Assembly: GCA_900239685.1 (NCBI GenBank)
Contig: OENT01000258.1
Coordinates: 1-64,000 of the forward strand
DNA length: 64,000 nt
Source: Rotaria macrura
Lineage: Eukaryota; Rotifera; Eurotatoria; Philodinida; Philodinidae
Direction: 5' to 3'
Shown here piece by piece: positions 27,001-39,301 of the stretch. Made by a program: the position numbers and the translations under genes. Every line of letters begins with the position of its first letter. The first letter of the stretch is position 1. The notes beneath the pieces were generated by a model. That model searched no databases. It had not been told where the DNA came from and was given only the letters and a program-made list of their open reading frames with translations.

Positions 27001-27827
27001 ATTCACTGGATTTTTTTCCTCTATAGAAATCTCTGTTGAATACTCTATGATGACTGTCTTCTTTGTGTTCTATTTTCTTTAGGGTTATTGTGAAAATGTT
27101 TCTCTGTCTGATCAGAGGAAAAGCATGTCCTTGTTATCTTAAATGTGTTAGTAATATGTGCTTACACTGAATAGCAACCTGATGGTAGATGTGTTATCAT
27201 CGAGGTTTAATTATTGTAAATAAAACATAAGTTGAAATTGAAAAGAACTTACTTTAACATGATATTTGTCATTTCATTTCATACGTCGATAGCATAGAAT
27301 TCGATGGAACTAAATAAATTTCTCAATAATCGACCTATTTTAATGATTGCACATGTGAGTTGTGATCGCAAAACATATTTAGGCTGACAAAAGAACTGCT
27401 TTCGTCAATCAACTCAGCTAAGGAGTCATCTGCTGACATGTAGCATGTTCCAACATTATCAATCTATTTTTGTATGTTATCTACAGGGAAATCTAATCAT
27501 CGATGACAGTTATTTAAAAATGGATCGATAACTGCGGTAAACATTACTCAATAGTACCCCTTTTCAGATAATATTTTTAAGAAATTCAGTTAATGAACTA
27601 TTCGAACATAGAAACAACACATTTCTTGAAATTACTCTTTTATCGAACATGAACAAACTTGTTTCTGTACTTGTGCAATGTTCTTATGTCTTAATTCAAA
27701 ATAATCGGTAGAAACGATGTGATTTTCTGCTATGCAATAATTACTCTACAGCATGTATATGCTTGACGTTGTCCTATTGATGTTCCTTTATTTTTCTACT
27801 TTGATATTCTTTTCTTCTTTCATAAAT
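21033..27827. other. Long gene-poor AT-rich interval
   Basis: About 6.8 kb with only short AT-driven ORFs. Notable points are a C-run plus GC cluster at about 25936-25951 and a CTT microsatellite near 26219-26232. No exon, RNA gene or shared repeat was found. Confidence 0.5.
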
Positions 27828-28133
27828 TCAATCATAGACGAGTGATTCGATTAGGAATGAATGTGTGTCCTCTTCAACATCACATCTATATTCCATAAAT
27901 TGATATTCATCAGGTAATATTTCAAAAGTGTTGCGATTTCCACAAACAGAAAACTCAAGTATTTGTGCTCTGAATTGTTCGGTGCTTTTAAAAAATATAT
28001 AAAAATCTAAAATTACATAAATATCTAATATTTTCAATGTCTCTAAAACGTTTTGACTTGCACGACAGTTTAAGTACGGCGTTAATGTAAGCTTCACAAA
28101 TTTGAATACACTTCGGAATAACAAGAAAGTCAA
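27828..28133 (-). CDS. Possible terminal exon, unknown
   Basis: Open frame of 101 codons ending at a stop at 27828. The last ~54 residues (from about FKSTEQFRAQILEFSVCGN) have balanced, acidic composition unlike nearby AT-driven ORFs, and a TTTTTAAAAG acceptor-like site precedes them. The N-terminal half is hydrophobic and may not be coding. No partner exon, start or domain is recognised. It could be a 3' exon of a gene I cannot reconstruct, a relic, or chance. Confidence 0.2.
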   Translation of the reverse strand: MTFLLFRSVFKFVKLTLTPYLNCRASQNVLETLKILDIYVILDFYIFFKSTEQFRAQILEFSVCGNRNTFEILPDEYQFMEYRCDVEEDTHSFLIESLVYD

Positions 28134-28170
28134 TGGTTGTTGGTATTAGTTCAATAGTATTTTTTCAGAC

Positions 28171-28321
28171 CAAGGTTAAACATTTACTTTTAAATTATCA
28201 TTGCTTGGTAATTGAAGATGCTCCTCGTCTAGCACGTCAATTTATGGTCATATCAAAATGTCTTTGTTCTGATTCTTGTCGTCATTTTTCATTTTATTTT
28301 GTCAGTTGCTGTGTATCGTAA
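28171..28321 (+). CDS. Possible exon, unknown
   Basis: An acceptor-like TTTTTTCAG is followed by an open frame encoding KHLLLNYHCLVIEDAPRLAR and then a Cys-rich KCLCSDSC segment, to a stop at 28319-28321. Composition is more protein-like than its surroundings. No upstream exon or family is recognised. Confidence 0.18.
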
Positions 28322-29694
28322 ATTACGAGCACGAGTTTCATGCTAGCAACTGTCTCAATAAATTCATAGTTTAATTTTGAATGTAACCATCTTCGGCTAT
28401 CCTATGTTTTTAGATCGATCAGATTTCTGAAAAACATTTTCCTCTGACTTTTCCGATCAATTGCATATGAATAAAGGTGTATTTTATTTGCGTTGAATAC
28501 TATTTCTCATTTTTTTAAATCATTAATTTTATCAATATTGACACAATTCAATCAATAAATTTATTGATAATGTGTCATTGCTACTTAGTTATTTTATTAA
28601 TAAATACTTCTCGAATCGTCATCGCGAGCAACTATCCTAGACGAGATTGTTAATTTCATGAAAATTTTTCTTCTGTCATCTAGAATTTGCAATCGAAGTT
28701 CATTTATATTATTTACGAGATTCTCTGCTTCTACTATGAACGTAGAAATACTCTTGATCAAATTGAGCTATATAATTGATTAAGAAAATTGTTCTTATGT
28801 ATTGAAAAATATTGAATATAGACGAAGATTTTCTATTCGAAAAAAACCGAAATATTAAGCTGTTGTTAAATTGAGGTTTCATTCAAAAATGGTAGTGGTC
28901 GACATGCTACATGTAGATTTATACGTCTAGTTGATCATTTCGAGAGCATTGACTATATTGTATTGATATAGATAATAGTAGAATCGAAGAGAAGATTTCA
29001 TAGAGCATTCGACCGATCTTGTCATTTCTCAAACTCAATAATTACTATAGGAATGAGTCAAAAATAAGGCAGAAAACAAAGCATATCTCAATAAAGAAAA
29101 TTTTACAACAAGTTGGCATGTACAATGTAGTGCTTCTATCTAAAATCAGTATCAGGTCCTGTTGTAACAATATGATACATTTGACTTGCTATTCATTCAT
29201 AGCTACACACCAAAAAATATTAATGACTATTTTCAAATCCGATAGCAATGAACGGATATATTCCAAGAGTACATTTTATGTTCATGTTCTTAGACCCGAG
29301 TAGATCAATGGCATAACATGCATATATGTCTTAATACTTCATTCTTGATAACGTTTCCCGATTGAGTCATTACAAAAGTACCCACAGAAATACAGTATGA
29401 GTCTACTTTAAATGTGGTTGACATGGACAGATAGACTGAATGTTCAATCATTTTTGTTGGATAGTTTGACTAATACGACGTGGCGAAGAAATTTTCAATG
29501 ACTGAGCATGCCAAATGTCTTCGTCTTGAAAGAAGAGTTGGACTTAGAATATGAAAACTGTTTGTTATTAAAAATGTCTTTTTCAAGGATATCTAATTTT
29601 CAGTTTTTAATAAAGCAAAAGCAGCTTAAGACATGCAATAGATGTTAAAAGTTATTTGCAGCTTCTTGTATGATCAAGCTGACAAAAGTACGTA
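28322..29694. other. AT-rich interval, nothing supported
   Basis: Only one short ORF (29019-29303), without domain or codon support. Seen as non-coding. Confidence 0.5.
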
Positions 29695-30600
29695 TTATCG
29701 ATCTTGGGTCAGAAACGTTCGAATTGCATGAAACTTACAGGATATGTTAGGCTTGGTATCAAAAGGTTATGGTTTAATTTGAATCACGATTTCACTAAAT
29801 TCCAAAAAAAACCCTAAAAAAAGCTGGCTTTTCAACAGAGATCCCTTATTATATAGTCATAAAGAACGGTTTTTGAAAAAAGGGCTCTGCAGTGCCCTGC
29901 ATCTTGGCATGCTCTTTCAAACAAAACAAAATTTTAATACATCCTATGGAACTTGACTGAAAACTTCGGGACGCGCTTTTTTGAAAATGCAAACTGAGGG
30001 AAAATGAAAAAAATTGTTTTGAATGATTTTTTTATCTTTGAAAATTTTTGACGAAAATTCAGTTTTTTTTAGGAGGGCTTTCAGAAATGCTCAAAATTTC
30101 CGGCAAAATAGAGGTTTTGGGTAAAAACCAATATTAATTCTCAAAGAGTGAAAAACGTGCTAACTTTTGATGCATTTATCACAATTTCGAAATTTTTGAA
30201 AAAAGTACTGTTTTTTTGAGAGAACTTACAAAAAAAAAGAAATTTCGGGTAAAAATCTATATCAATTCTGGAAGAGCGAAGAACGGGCTATCTTCTGGCT
30301 CATTTATCTCATATTCCGAATTTTTCCGAAAATTGACTTTGTTTTTGAAGGCGAGTGGCTTAAATACGCACATAGTCCACCGTTCAAGGGGGAATTAGCT
30401 GATTATTTTGATTTTAAATCAAAAAACTCAGTGACTTGATTGAAATGATAAAATTTTGTATCCTATTTGTTCGAAATATGAATCTAGAGAGAGACACTTT
30501 AAATCCTATTTTCTTGATTTCTATGATTTTTCCGATCAAAATCAAAACGATCAAAAAAACAAATTACAGGAATCAGAAATCAGCTGTTTCCCCCTTGCCA
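29695..30600 (+). repeat. Dispersed ~0.9-kb repeat, copy 1
   Basis: Shares many long blocks, in the same orientation, with 38322-39264, beginning at tcgatctt and ending at the tract ctgtttccccctt. Shared landmarks are the segments gaaacttacaggatatgtta, ctctgcagtgccctgcatct and atgataaaattttgtatcct. No coding sequence. The last ~215 bp (from about 30385) have inverted ends, like a small nested element. Copy 1 lacks a ~200-bp internal part found in copy 2. Confidence 0.8.
30385..30600. mobile_element. Candidate MITE inside the dispersed repeat, copy 1
   Basis: Inverted ends: caagggggaattagctgat on the left against atcagctgtttcccccttg on the right, differing at only a couple of positions. The body is ~215 bp, non-coding and AT-rich. 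Copy 2 (39048-39264) keeps the same paired ends in a more decayed form. Confidence 0.6.
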
Positions 30601-31085
30601 CCGTCCCTCCTTTCCAATATGTATTTTAGAAGCAATCTTATGAAACGAATTTGTCGAATTCAAAAGCACGACACCATCTTGATCAATAGTAACAGGAACC
30701 CTAAAGTATTTCCAACAACTAATACTATGACTTTTAGAACAATTAACAATCTTAAAATTGTTATTATACTTTTAAGCAAACAACAAATTTGTTTACATGT
30801 CATGATATCGAGGGTTAATGAATTATTATCATTATGAAGAACACTTAAAAAACTATATTCTGCGTCATCATCGACATCAATTGAGAAGACAAGCAAGAAT
30901 CTGGCGTAGATATTCTATCTAAACAAAAACACGCATAAGCTATATTTAAACGGACCAAATGTTTATGCTGTCTTAGCATTTTGTACACGCTATTAGATGA
31001 ATACAATTCATGGAGATTTAATATGTCATATAACTATACACAAATATTTGCATAAGTAGTTGTCAAAAGTACATTCCATTGAATA
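30601..31085. other. AT-rich spacer
   Basis: Short ORFs on both strands only; no feature supported. Confidence 0.4.
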
Positions 31086-31675
31086 CAGGGTGTCCCAAAA
31101 GTCCGGGCGAATAACAAAAGTGAATATCTCCACCGCTGTTCCATCATATGAGCTCATTTTTTCCCTGGTAGTGGAGGGCTCTTTGAAGTTTTTTTTTCAT
31201 ACGAAAATCATTAACAAATACTGCTTTGAACTGTCACTTCAATATCGAAATGTACCCATTTTCGATTTTTCAAAATATGGCTTCAAGGGAGAATCCCCGA
31301 ACTGGTTAATTTTCAGTTGAAACTTTGACTAAAGTGAGGTCTCATTCACGCTAGCTTCTGTACAAAATTTCAGAATNATTCTGAAATTTTGTACAGAAGC
31401 TAGCGTGAATGAGACCTCACTTTAGTCAAAGTTTCAACTGAAAATTAACCAGTTCGGGGATTCTCCCTTGAAGCCATATTTTGAAAAATCGAAAATGGGT
31501 ACATTTCGATATTGAAGTAACAAGTGATAGTTCAAAGCAGTATTTGTTAATGATTTTCGTATGAAAAAAAACCTTCAAAGAGCCCTCCACTACCAGGGAA
31601 AAAATGAGCTCATTTGATGGAACAGCGGTGGAGATATTCACTTTTGTTATTCGCCCGGACTTTTGGGACACCGTG
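31086..31675. mobile_element. Mariner-like fold-back element (giant inverted repeat)
   Basis: Two arms, 31086-31376 and 31378-31675, are reverse complements of each other around a single N at 31377. The outer ends begin CAGGGTGTCCCAAAAGTCC (left) and CACGGTGTCCCAAAAGTCC (right, read inward) and are flanked by TA on both sides. This is what a Tc1/mariner/IS630-type terminal repeat and target site look like. The arms differ by about four substitutions and a 7-bp indel, all in the outer half. The inner ~165 bp are identical. No transposase is encoded; ORFs over the arms are by-products. Confidence 0.75.
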
Positions 31676-34600
31676 TATATCCTTCCTTCAATAGTAAAGC
31701 GTGGAAAAAATTTATCAAGATATTTAAAGATGCTGCTAGTAATGTGAAAACAGAGTCAGAGAAACCGTGAATCAAGGCGATCCAAAAGCCACTGTTTGAT
31801 ACCAACACTAATTTACAAAGGTATCTCCCAATGTATCTATTACCTATAGGAAGAAAAATACTATTTTTACCAATTAATATCTCATGAAGTTTACTACTAA
31901 GATACTTTATAGCGTTTTTTAATCTCAAACTTTCATAATCTGTTCACATATAAGGGGACATTCGACGGTAAAATGTTAAACGAATTTCGAAAGACTAAAG
32001 ATTCTATTAATAATCGATTTTTATCATATTCGTTTTTCTCCAACTTTTACAAAACACGTCATAATCAAGTATAGTCGCGTATTGAAAAGTCAACTATCAA
32101 CAGTCAAGATTTTTTATAATGCACTGTTCTTTCAGAGCACGAGAGATATGACGTATCGAACTTGCTTGTAATCTTAGCTTATTCAAAATTGTTACACTAT
32201 TCAGAAGTCAATCGTTTCAATTCATATTTTTACTACATATATAAAATTTAGTAGTATGAACGCATTCACAGAAAAAGTTATTTTACGGTGTTCTCGAGAT
32301 GAGATCTCCGTAAGTTGTTAACTTTTTGTGACGATCGTTATACTACGGCTTCTAAAGAAAAATAAACATGGTTTTTTTTGAATTCATTAAATGCAACAAA
32401 GTCTAAAGACCTCGATTGAGCAAGAGAACGACTTTTTAAACAAATCAAGAAACTCAGCTTTCTAATAACTTGTGCAAAAATTTTGCCATAGATATTGATC
32501 CTGCTTGTGTATTTATACGAAGTACGAGAAATCGGATTCTTTTTAAATAAGATACTGTCATTCATGTAAATAAAAAATGCACATCATAAATATCACGTGT
32601 TCGATTTTGTAAAACGCACCGAAAACATCTTGTTCCAATAGTATTTTCAGAAAGTTTTTTCGATATTATTATATGTTGTACAAATGAAATATGAATGCGA
32701 AAAAATCATTGAATCAAAAGAAATTCTATTACCTGACGATATGAGAATATGTCATTTGTGCAACAAAAACTAGGCATTGAATGATTCTTTCGTCATTTCT
32801 TTTTGCTGAGATTGTTATGTTTAAAAATTTAAGTATTTACAAAATTTAACGACTTTTATCAACTATAGTAGTTGTCCTTTCCAGTCATTCAGTACAGAAA
32901 TTTATGAAATGAATTCATCGGAAAATTACCATTTCAGCAACGTTACTAATAGAAACAGTTTGTTTTCGATTTCATGTTCACTATGATGCTGGAATCGCCA
33001 AGTTACAACAGAATTTGTGACGTCTTTTGAAAATTAAAAGATTTGAATACCTGTTAATTGAATAGTTTTCTTTTTTTTTCGAAATATGTATTTCTGATCT
33101 GCCATCTTTGTTCTATGTGAGGAAAAACTTGTTTTAGCGCAGGCCTTTGAGGTCTGAAATGTGGCGCACACACATTTCTCTCTAGCTTCATAATACGAAT
33201 TTCAGAAAAAATGTAATATCAAGAATTATTTTGTATCATCGTTTTCACTGTTGTCCATTCACTTGTTAGTAGCATGGAAATGAACAGTAAATAAATTATA
33301 TAATGCTGGATGACTGTCTGTCATGTGAATAGGTGCCGGGGATTATAAACATCGCTCGTAAACGTCCACTCATGATTTGCTGCAAAAAAGAATTTGTGAA
33401 TTCCACAAAACGTTAGCACTAGTCATTGTATTCTATAGAGGAAAATACAATTCGAAGAAGTTTATTATTAACAGTTTTCATTGTCAGAAAAAAGAATATC
33501 AAATGTTCGTTAGTTATCAACAATGAAACATGAATCAACGCGAAAATATTTGTCGTACGTTCAATGAAATATAGTTTTTCTTTTTGATATGAAAATATTG
33601 AATCAAATCGTTCAATATTTTAACGTAATAGAATATCATATAGTTATGTCGATCGATAGAAATTTAAGTTGAATGACAAGCGAGAAGAATTTGTGCTTCT
33701 TAAAAAAAACAGTATCTTCACACATGAGAATTGCAAGACTAAATTAATTTTTTTATGCTTGAGATATCTTGTTCTTCTCTTTTTTTCTTTTGTCTAAATA
33801 TAGAACTCTCACGTAATTATGACATTCAATGTTATTCGAAAATTTAATCTCATTGAAATTCTCCACGGTTAATCATAAAGTGTTGGGGAATTATTGTTTG
33901 AACTCTTAGTTTAATTATTTTAATAAAATTCGAACATGAAATAGAGAATTATTTATACAGTGACCATGTTCAAGAATTCATGATCCTTATTTGCATAGAT
34001 GATGGTATGCATTTGATCAATACTCGGCTGTTTGACAAATTGCACATAATCTAATCTTAACGATATGTTCATGAATGCATGAAGCTTGGCATGTTATGGA
34101 TTGTTGTCAATTAACACAAAACAAAACTGTATATATGAAGTTTTAACATGCAATTTGTAACTGAAAATCTCCGTTGTTTGTATGTTTTGATTGACAAGCG
34201 ATGAATTCACCAAGTTCATAAAGTCTTTCTCATTTCATTTAATTGCTTTATCATTCCCAAATGATTTCTCCAAGAACAATTGCAAATAATAATAATAATA
34301 ATAATAATCAACATATATGAATGTATCAATTTATAAGTGAATAGTTCGAACTATAATACAGCTGGTAATTTAACAACTTCGGGGTGCCTCGCTCATAGTA
34401 CACGTAGGATTTTTTGAAAGCTATTTCTACAGTAGCAATATTTAAAAGCATATTTTGATTAAATAAAAGATAGAAGAGGTAACTAAATGAATTGTTTACT
34501 TCATTTCATTTTCTTCATGCATTTTTCTTTTTAAATAAATGATTCATATTTAGTAATTTGATGCATGATGAGTTTGAAAAAGAACAATAAAACGGTGAAC

Positions 34601-35347
34601 TATGCATTCTTGTTTCTATAGTCTACGACAACTATTTATTGAAATCTAATGCGTGAACATAAATCGTATGTTGTATTTTTTTCTAATTCACGTCGCCATT
34701 TACATCTATTCTCAAAAGGTTCGGATTATAATTATCTCAATCTGCTCTTATTCTATAAAATAGAAATTAAGAAAAAAAACTCTTTATTTTTATTAAAAAT
34801 AAACTATATTAATAGAATAGCATGTCCAATGTTATATGCTCCTTTTGTTTCTCTTTCATTCTTTTAATAGTTGAAAATGAAGACGATGTTATGTAATACA
34901 ACAGAACTACATACTTATTTTTACATAAGACAGTACCAGACACACAATAAAACATAAAACGATTCATTCAAAACTTCATACTGTAAAAGAAATTCGCAAA
35001 TATCAATAGAAACACTATTAAGTGTAGGTTTTGATGATGATTTTCAATGTAAACTACTGTATAAAAGTACTCAATGATACATAACTCCATTTTAAGAAAA
35101 CCTTTCAGTCATTCATTCATATGTATCTTTTCGAATTAAAATTTTCAAGTCGATACGAACTCTATGAATTCGCATTACAATGACGTATGTCGTTGTTGTT
35201 TTAGAATGCTCTGCAACGACTTGTATAACACATTGATCATTATCGTATCAGTATGAAAATAGACAGGACATAAGAGTAAAATATGACGACACAAAAACTT
35301 GAATCGTACTGTTATATTAGTTTAGAAATAAATATTTTCAATAATGT
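31676..35347. other. Gene-poor AT-rich interval
   Basis: About 3.7 kb without a supported gene. It contains an (AAT)n microsatellite at about 34284-34308. ORFs at 31647-31928 and 34649-34867 have no coding character. Confidence 0.5.
34284..34308. repeat. (AAT)n microsatellite
   Basis: About eight AAT units in AT-rich intergenic DNA. Confidence 0.85.
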
Positions 35348-35674
35348 TTACGCAAGAGGTTGATTATCATTAGATATTGTTTCTTGTCGATGATTTTTTG
35401 ATAATGAAATATCAGCATTGTCCTGTATTGAACGTCTTATTAACCATTCATGATAGAATCTGTTAGTTAGCGGTGTATCATGCCAACACCAACATCGTTG
35501 ACTGTATAAATTAATCCAAAGTAGAACAAGAAAAACGACTATCATGAAAACAATGCCTGATACATAAATAACATTGATTACGGTCCGTGTACGTACAGGT
35601 GGTGATTGAACTGACGATACAATTAAAGAATAGAGTATTGTGCTGTTATCAAAGATTGATTTTTGTTCAGTCAT
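35348..35674 (-). CDS. Small single-pass membrane protein, unknown
   Basis: Intact 108-codon ORF from ATG at 35674, clearly less AT-driven than nearby ORFs. One strong transmembrane segment (about residues 33-55, IYVSGIVFMIVVFLVLLWINL) is followed by RCWCWHDTPL and a polar C-terminal tail of ~50 residues rich in Ser, Asn and Arg. The N-terminus is short and has no signal peptide, so a type III single-pass topology is plausible. No family recognised. It could be a complete small gene or one exon of a larger one; there is no upstream splice acceptor that forces the second view. Confidence 0.45.
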   Translation of the reverse strand: MTEQKSIFDNSTILYSLIVSSVQSPPVRTRTVINVIYVSGIVFMIVVFLVLLWINLYSQRCWCWHDTPLTNRFYHEWLIRRSIQDNADISLSKNHRQETISNDNQPLA

Positions 35675-37442
35675 GTTTGCTTTAGTCTGTAGTTACATTC
35701 GAATTTTTACGGCATAATGTTACTCATGTTTGATCGATCGTTCGTTCACCATTAATTTTATCCTAATCTTGATACGAGTGTTTAAGACGACGAAATATAA
35801 TTTGACTAAATTTCTCTGTTAATTTGAAGGATACGTGCTTGGATATGTTTATATAAATATATATATATATGAATATATTTCTCGTAGAATATGACGTTGA
35901 TGGTCTTTGATGAATGCCGAAGAAATAAGTGTTGATGAGTATTGTCTGTTTTAATTTTCTTTTCAATGTTCTTGTTCTTTTTCGTTACTCTTGACGAGTA
36001 TGGTTAGGCTTGATGCAATCGTATTATTTCTATACTCTTCTTGTGTAGCACATAATGAAAGAAGAAAAGAAAGAGGAAACATATTAGGAGAAAGACGAAC
36101 AAGAAAGAAAGAAAAAAGAAACGGGAAAAAACTCTTCAATGAACTGACAACAACTTCCTTCTTTCTTCTTTATTTTTTTTTCTCTCGGTTATTTTTTTTA
36201 ATATTCTGGTGACAAGTCATGAACGAAAAAATGAATGATAATCATAATGACTAGATAAGATTCAATCCAATTGACATGGAAAACGAGTGTTGTCTATACA
36301 TACAAACATGTCGAATTTCAGATGTAAATGCAGCATCTTTTGCTTATAACTGCTCATGTCATAATCGTGCTATTGTATTACTAATGAGGATATTTTCCAT
36401 GGTTTCGTGACTATCTACTCATTATTTCTTTTATTGCATTTAATGATCAGCGAGATGTATATGCGCATGTCAAAAGCGTCTGTTCTTTTTATAAAAGAAA
36501 AAAGAAAAAGAAAGCAACAAGAGCCATCAATTGGCTGATGGCAACCATCCATTATTTCGATGACTAAAATAAAAGAAAGAAATGGATGTCTCTAGAGCAA
36601 TTAAATATTGATTAACTGCGACTTCTTAAAATATTTATATGTTCGAAATGACTAGACGGTCTTTGAACAAAACATCAAGACATGACTAAATTTTTATGTT
36701 CAACATTTTAGCTTTGAGATACATGTGAATAGATCGTATGTAATATAATCTTCTATGAAAATAGAATTCGTTTTATGTTTAGAATACCATCGAACCAGAT
36801 AAAACAAAAAAGACTTCTTATTACAATGCCTTGATAAAAATATAAACATGAAGCGTATAATTGTATAAAAGAACTTGAATACCAAATGTTATACATGAGT
36901 TGATCATCTTAATAACAAGATCATCGATCGATTGAATTCTCTACTTTTCGATGTCAATCAAACTTTGAAAATTTAAACGTAATTAGATACAAGTTGTATT
37001 ATTTGTCTATAAGTTCTTCTAACGTTGTTCGTCCTTCTTTCATATCTTGGAAATCAAACTCAATCGTATTTTCTATATAATATTAAGAAACGTTTTTCGT
37101 ATAGAACGTTAAAGAATAATGTATGATACTTCATCTGAACGTCATATTTATTTCTATTGAATTAAGATCGCAGATTTACTAAGAAAACGCCGCAAGAAAA
37201 AAAGTCGATCATATAATATGTTGAAGTTTCTGCGATGTTGTTATTGACCAATATTGATTTTCTTCCCTATTCTATTCCTTGTACTTTTTTGTTTTATAGT
37301 TCCATTGGTTAGCGAATACTTTTACTCCAATTAGGCTCGGTCTTCACTACACAAGTTAATAGTTTATTAATCAAACGGATTAGTTGAAAATTTAATGCAC
37401 TGTACTAGTTAAAATGACATATTTTGTTTTCTTTTTATTGAC
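35675..37442. other. AT-rich interval
   Basis: A purine-rich tract at about 36056-36130 gives an artefactual ORF. No gene seen. Confidence 0.5.
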
Positions 37443-37709
37443 AGCTCCTCTACTATTGAGCAGGATGAAGCAATATTGAAGATGGTGTCTTAGTCATTGC
37501 ATGAGTCAACATTCTAGAAATCACAACGAAAACAAAAACAGATCGAGGTATTGCAACTGAGTACAGAAGCTAAACGTCGACAAATTTTAGATTCTACCAA
37601 TGGGATTCAAAAGCATATCGATACTCTTATGACACGTTACAGCAACAACGACATCCATGTTGAGCAATTGTTAAATAATTTATCATTGTGCATCGTGGGA
37701 AAAGTGTAA
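37443..37709 (+). pseudogene. Coding fragment with two in-frame TAG stops
   Basis: One continuous frame reads SSTIEQDEAILKMVS, stop, SLHESTF, stop, KSQRKQKQIEVLQLSTEAKR, continuing to IHVEQLLNNLS and a final stop at about 37707. Composition (Gln, Lys, Glu, Thr) is that of a helical or coiled-coil protein and unlike the flanks. Both internal stops are TAG, one transition away from CAG (Gln), which fits decay of a real gene. An intron between the stops is unlikely because it would be only ~33 bp. The family is not recognised and the N-terminal part is missing. It may be the end of a transposon ORF or of a duplicated host gene. Confidence 0.5.
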
Positions 37710-38321
37710 ACTTTATTTTTAATCACGCATATCTAGACCCATGGAAAATCATTCATTTTTTAAACAGTTATTTTTCCGTTTTTTTTCAATACAGTAAAAT
37801 AAATATTTTATGTTTTTCATCTAACATCATTTTTCACTAATTCGACATTTTGTTTTTCATTCGAGCTTTTTTCTTTCGGCGTTTTTAGCACATACCAGAT
37901 CGAATATACTCGGTAACATGCTAAGAGAGATTTCTTGTGCTTGCTATACTTAAATAAACAGTTTAATAGGAAATAAATAATAGGGTACTTCATTATCTTT
38001 CTCTATCGAACGATGAGTGGAAATAGAGATATTTACACAGATTTTCAATTAACAATACTTGAAGAATTTCATGCTATCCAATCAATATTATTAACAGTTT
38101 GTCATTGTATTTTTTTATTGTATTTCCATTTTAGATTAGTATTGATAAGAAAAGTATCTTGATAACTATTCAATAATCATTTTAGGCCATTCAAGAGGTT
38201 AAATCATAGCTTAAAGGAAAAAAAAACAAATCTCATAGGAATACAGATTTGCATTGATTAATATTCAAGATAGATTTTTATTATAGAGAGGAAAATTTTC
38301 TTTAAGGCCCCCCTCAGAAAT
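37710..38321. other. AT-rich spacer
   Basis: No gene or repeat identified. Confidence 0.4.
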
Positions 38322-39264
38322 CGATCTTAGCACAGGAACGTTCGAATTACATGAAACTTACAGGATATGTTAGGTTTGGTAGTAAAAGGCTATGATTATA
38401 ATTTTAGCCGTCTATCACGATGTTTAACTGAGATGAGAGGACCTGACAAGGGTCAAACATAACAAATTTGACAAACCGAATTTCTCAGTCCAAGTTCACG
38501 ATATATCTTTAAGTTTTTGTTTTGTTAGAAAGAGCATGTCAATATGGAGGGTAGTACAGAGTCCTTCTTTTAAATTCTTACTTTTTCAGCGGAAAACAGA
38601 AATCACGAGTTCCATGAGTTCGAAAAACCCTTAAAATAGGCTGGTTTTTCAATAGAGACCCTTGCGTACATAGTTATAAAGAATGGTTTTTGAAAAAAAT
38701 GGTTCTGCAGTGCCCTACATCTTGGTATGCTCTTTCAAACAAAAAACAATCTTAATACATCGTATGGAACTGGACTCACAAATTTGGGTCGTGCGTTTGA
38801 GATATCGTGTATCGAGAAAAAATGAAAAATATTTTTTGACACAAAATTTTTGAATTTTTGTTAATTTTTGACAAAAATTCAGGTTTTTCGAGAGGGCTTA
38901 CTGAAAAAATGAGATTTGAGGTAAAAATCTATATCAATTTTGAAAGAGCGAAGAACGGGCTATCTTCTGGGCTCATTTATCTCATATTCCGAAAATTGAC
39001 TTTATTTTTGAAGGGGGGGGGCTTAAATAAGCACATAATCCACCGTCCAAGGGTGAAAAGCTGATTTTTTGGATTTTAAACAAATAAATCAGTGACTGGA
39101 TTGAAATGATAAAATTTTGTATCCTATTTGTTCGAAATATGAATCTAGAGAGAGACAGTTTAAATCCTTTTTTCTTGATTTCTGTGATTTTTCTGATAAA
39201 AATCAATTGATTAAAATCAAAAAACAATCATAGAAATAAAAAAATTAGCTGTTTCCCTCTTGAC
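38322..39264 (+). repeat. Dispersed ~0.9-kb repeat, copy 2
   Basis: Direct-orientation relative of 29695-30600. It carries an extra internal part (about 38405-38630) in which gaaagagcatg...ggagggta is an imperfect inverted copy of the ccctacatcttggtatgctctttc tract further along, so this copy can fold on itself. It ends with the decayed MITE-like ends (ccaagggtgaaaagctgat at about 39047 and agctgtttccctcttg up to 39263). It lies directly beside the hAT remnant; shared homology stops at that border. Confidence 0.78.
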
Positions 39265-39301
39265 CTAAATTGATATGAGCACAAAAACATGTTTGTCGAG
39301 A

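Noticed and set aside
30436..30837. 133-codon plus-strand ORF
   Set aside because: Starts inside the dispersed repeat and has no conserved counterpart in copy 2.
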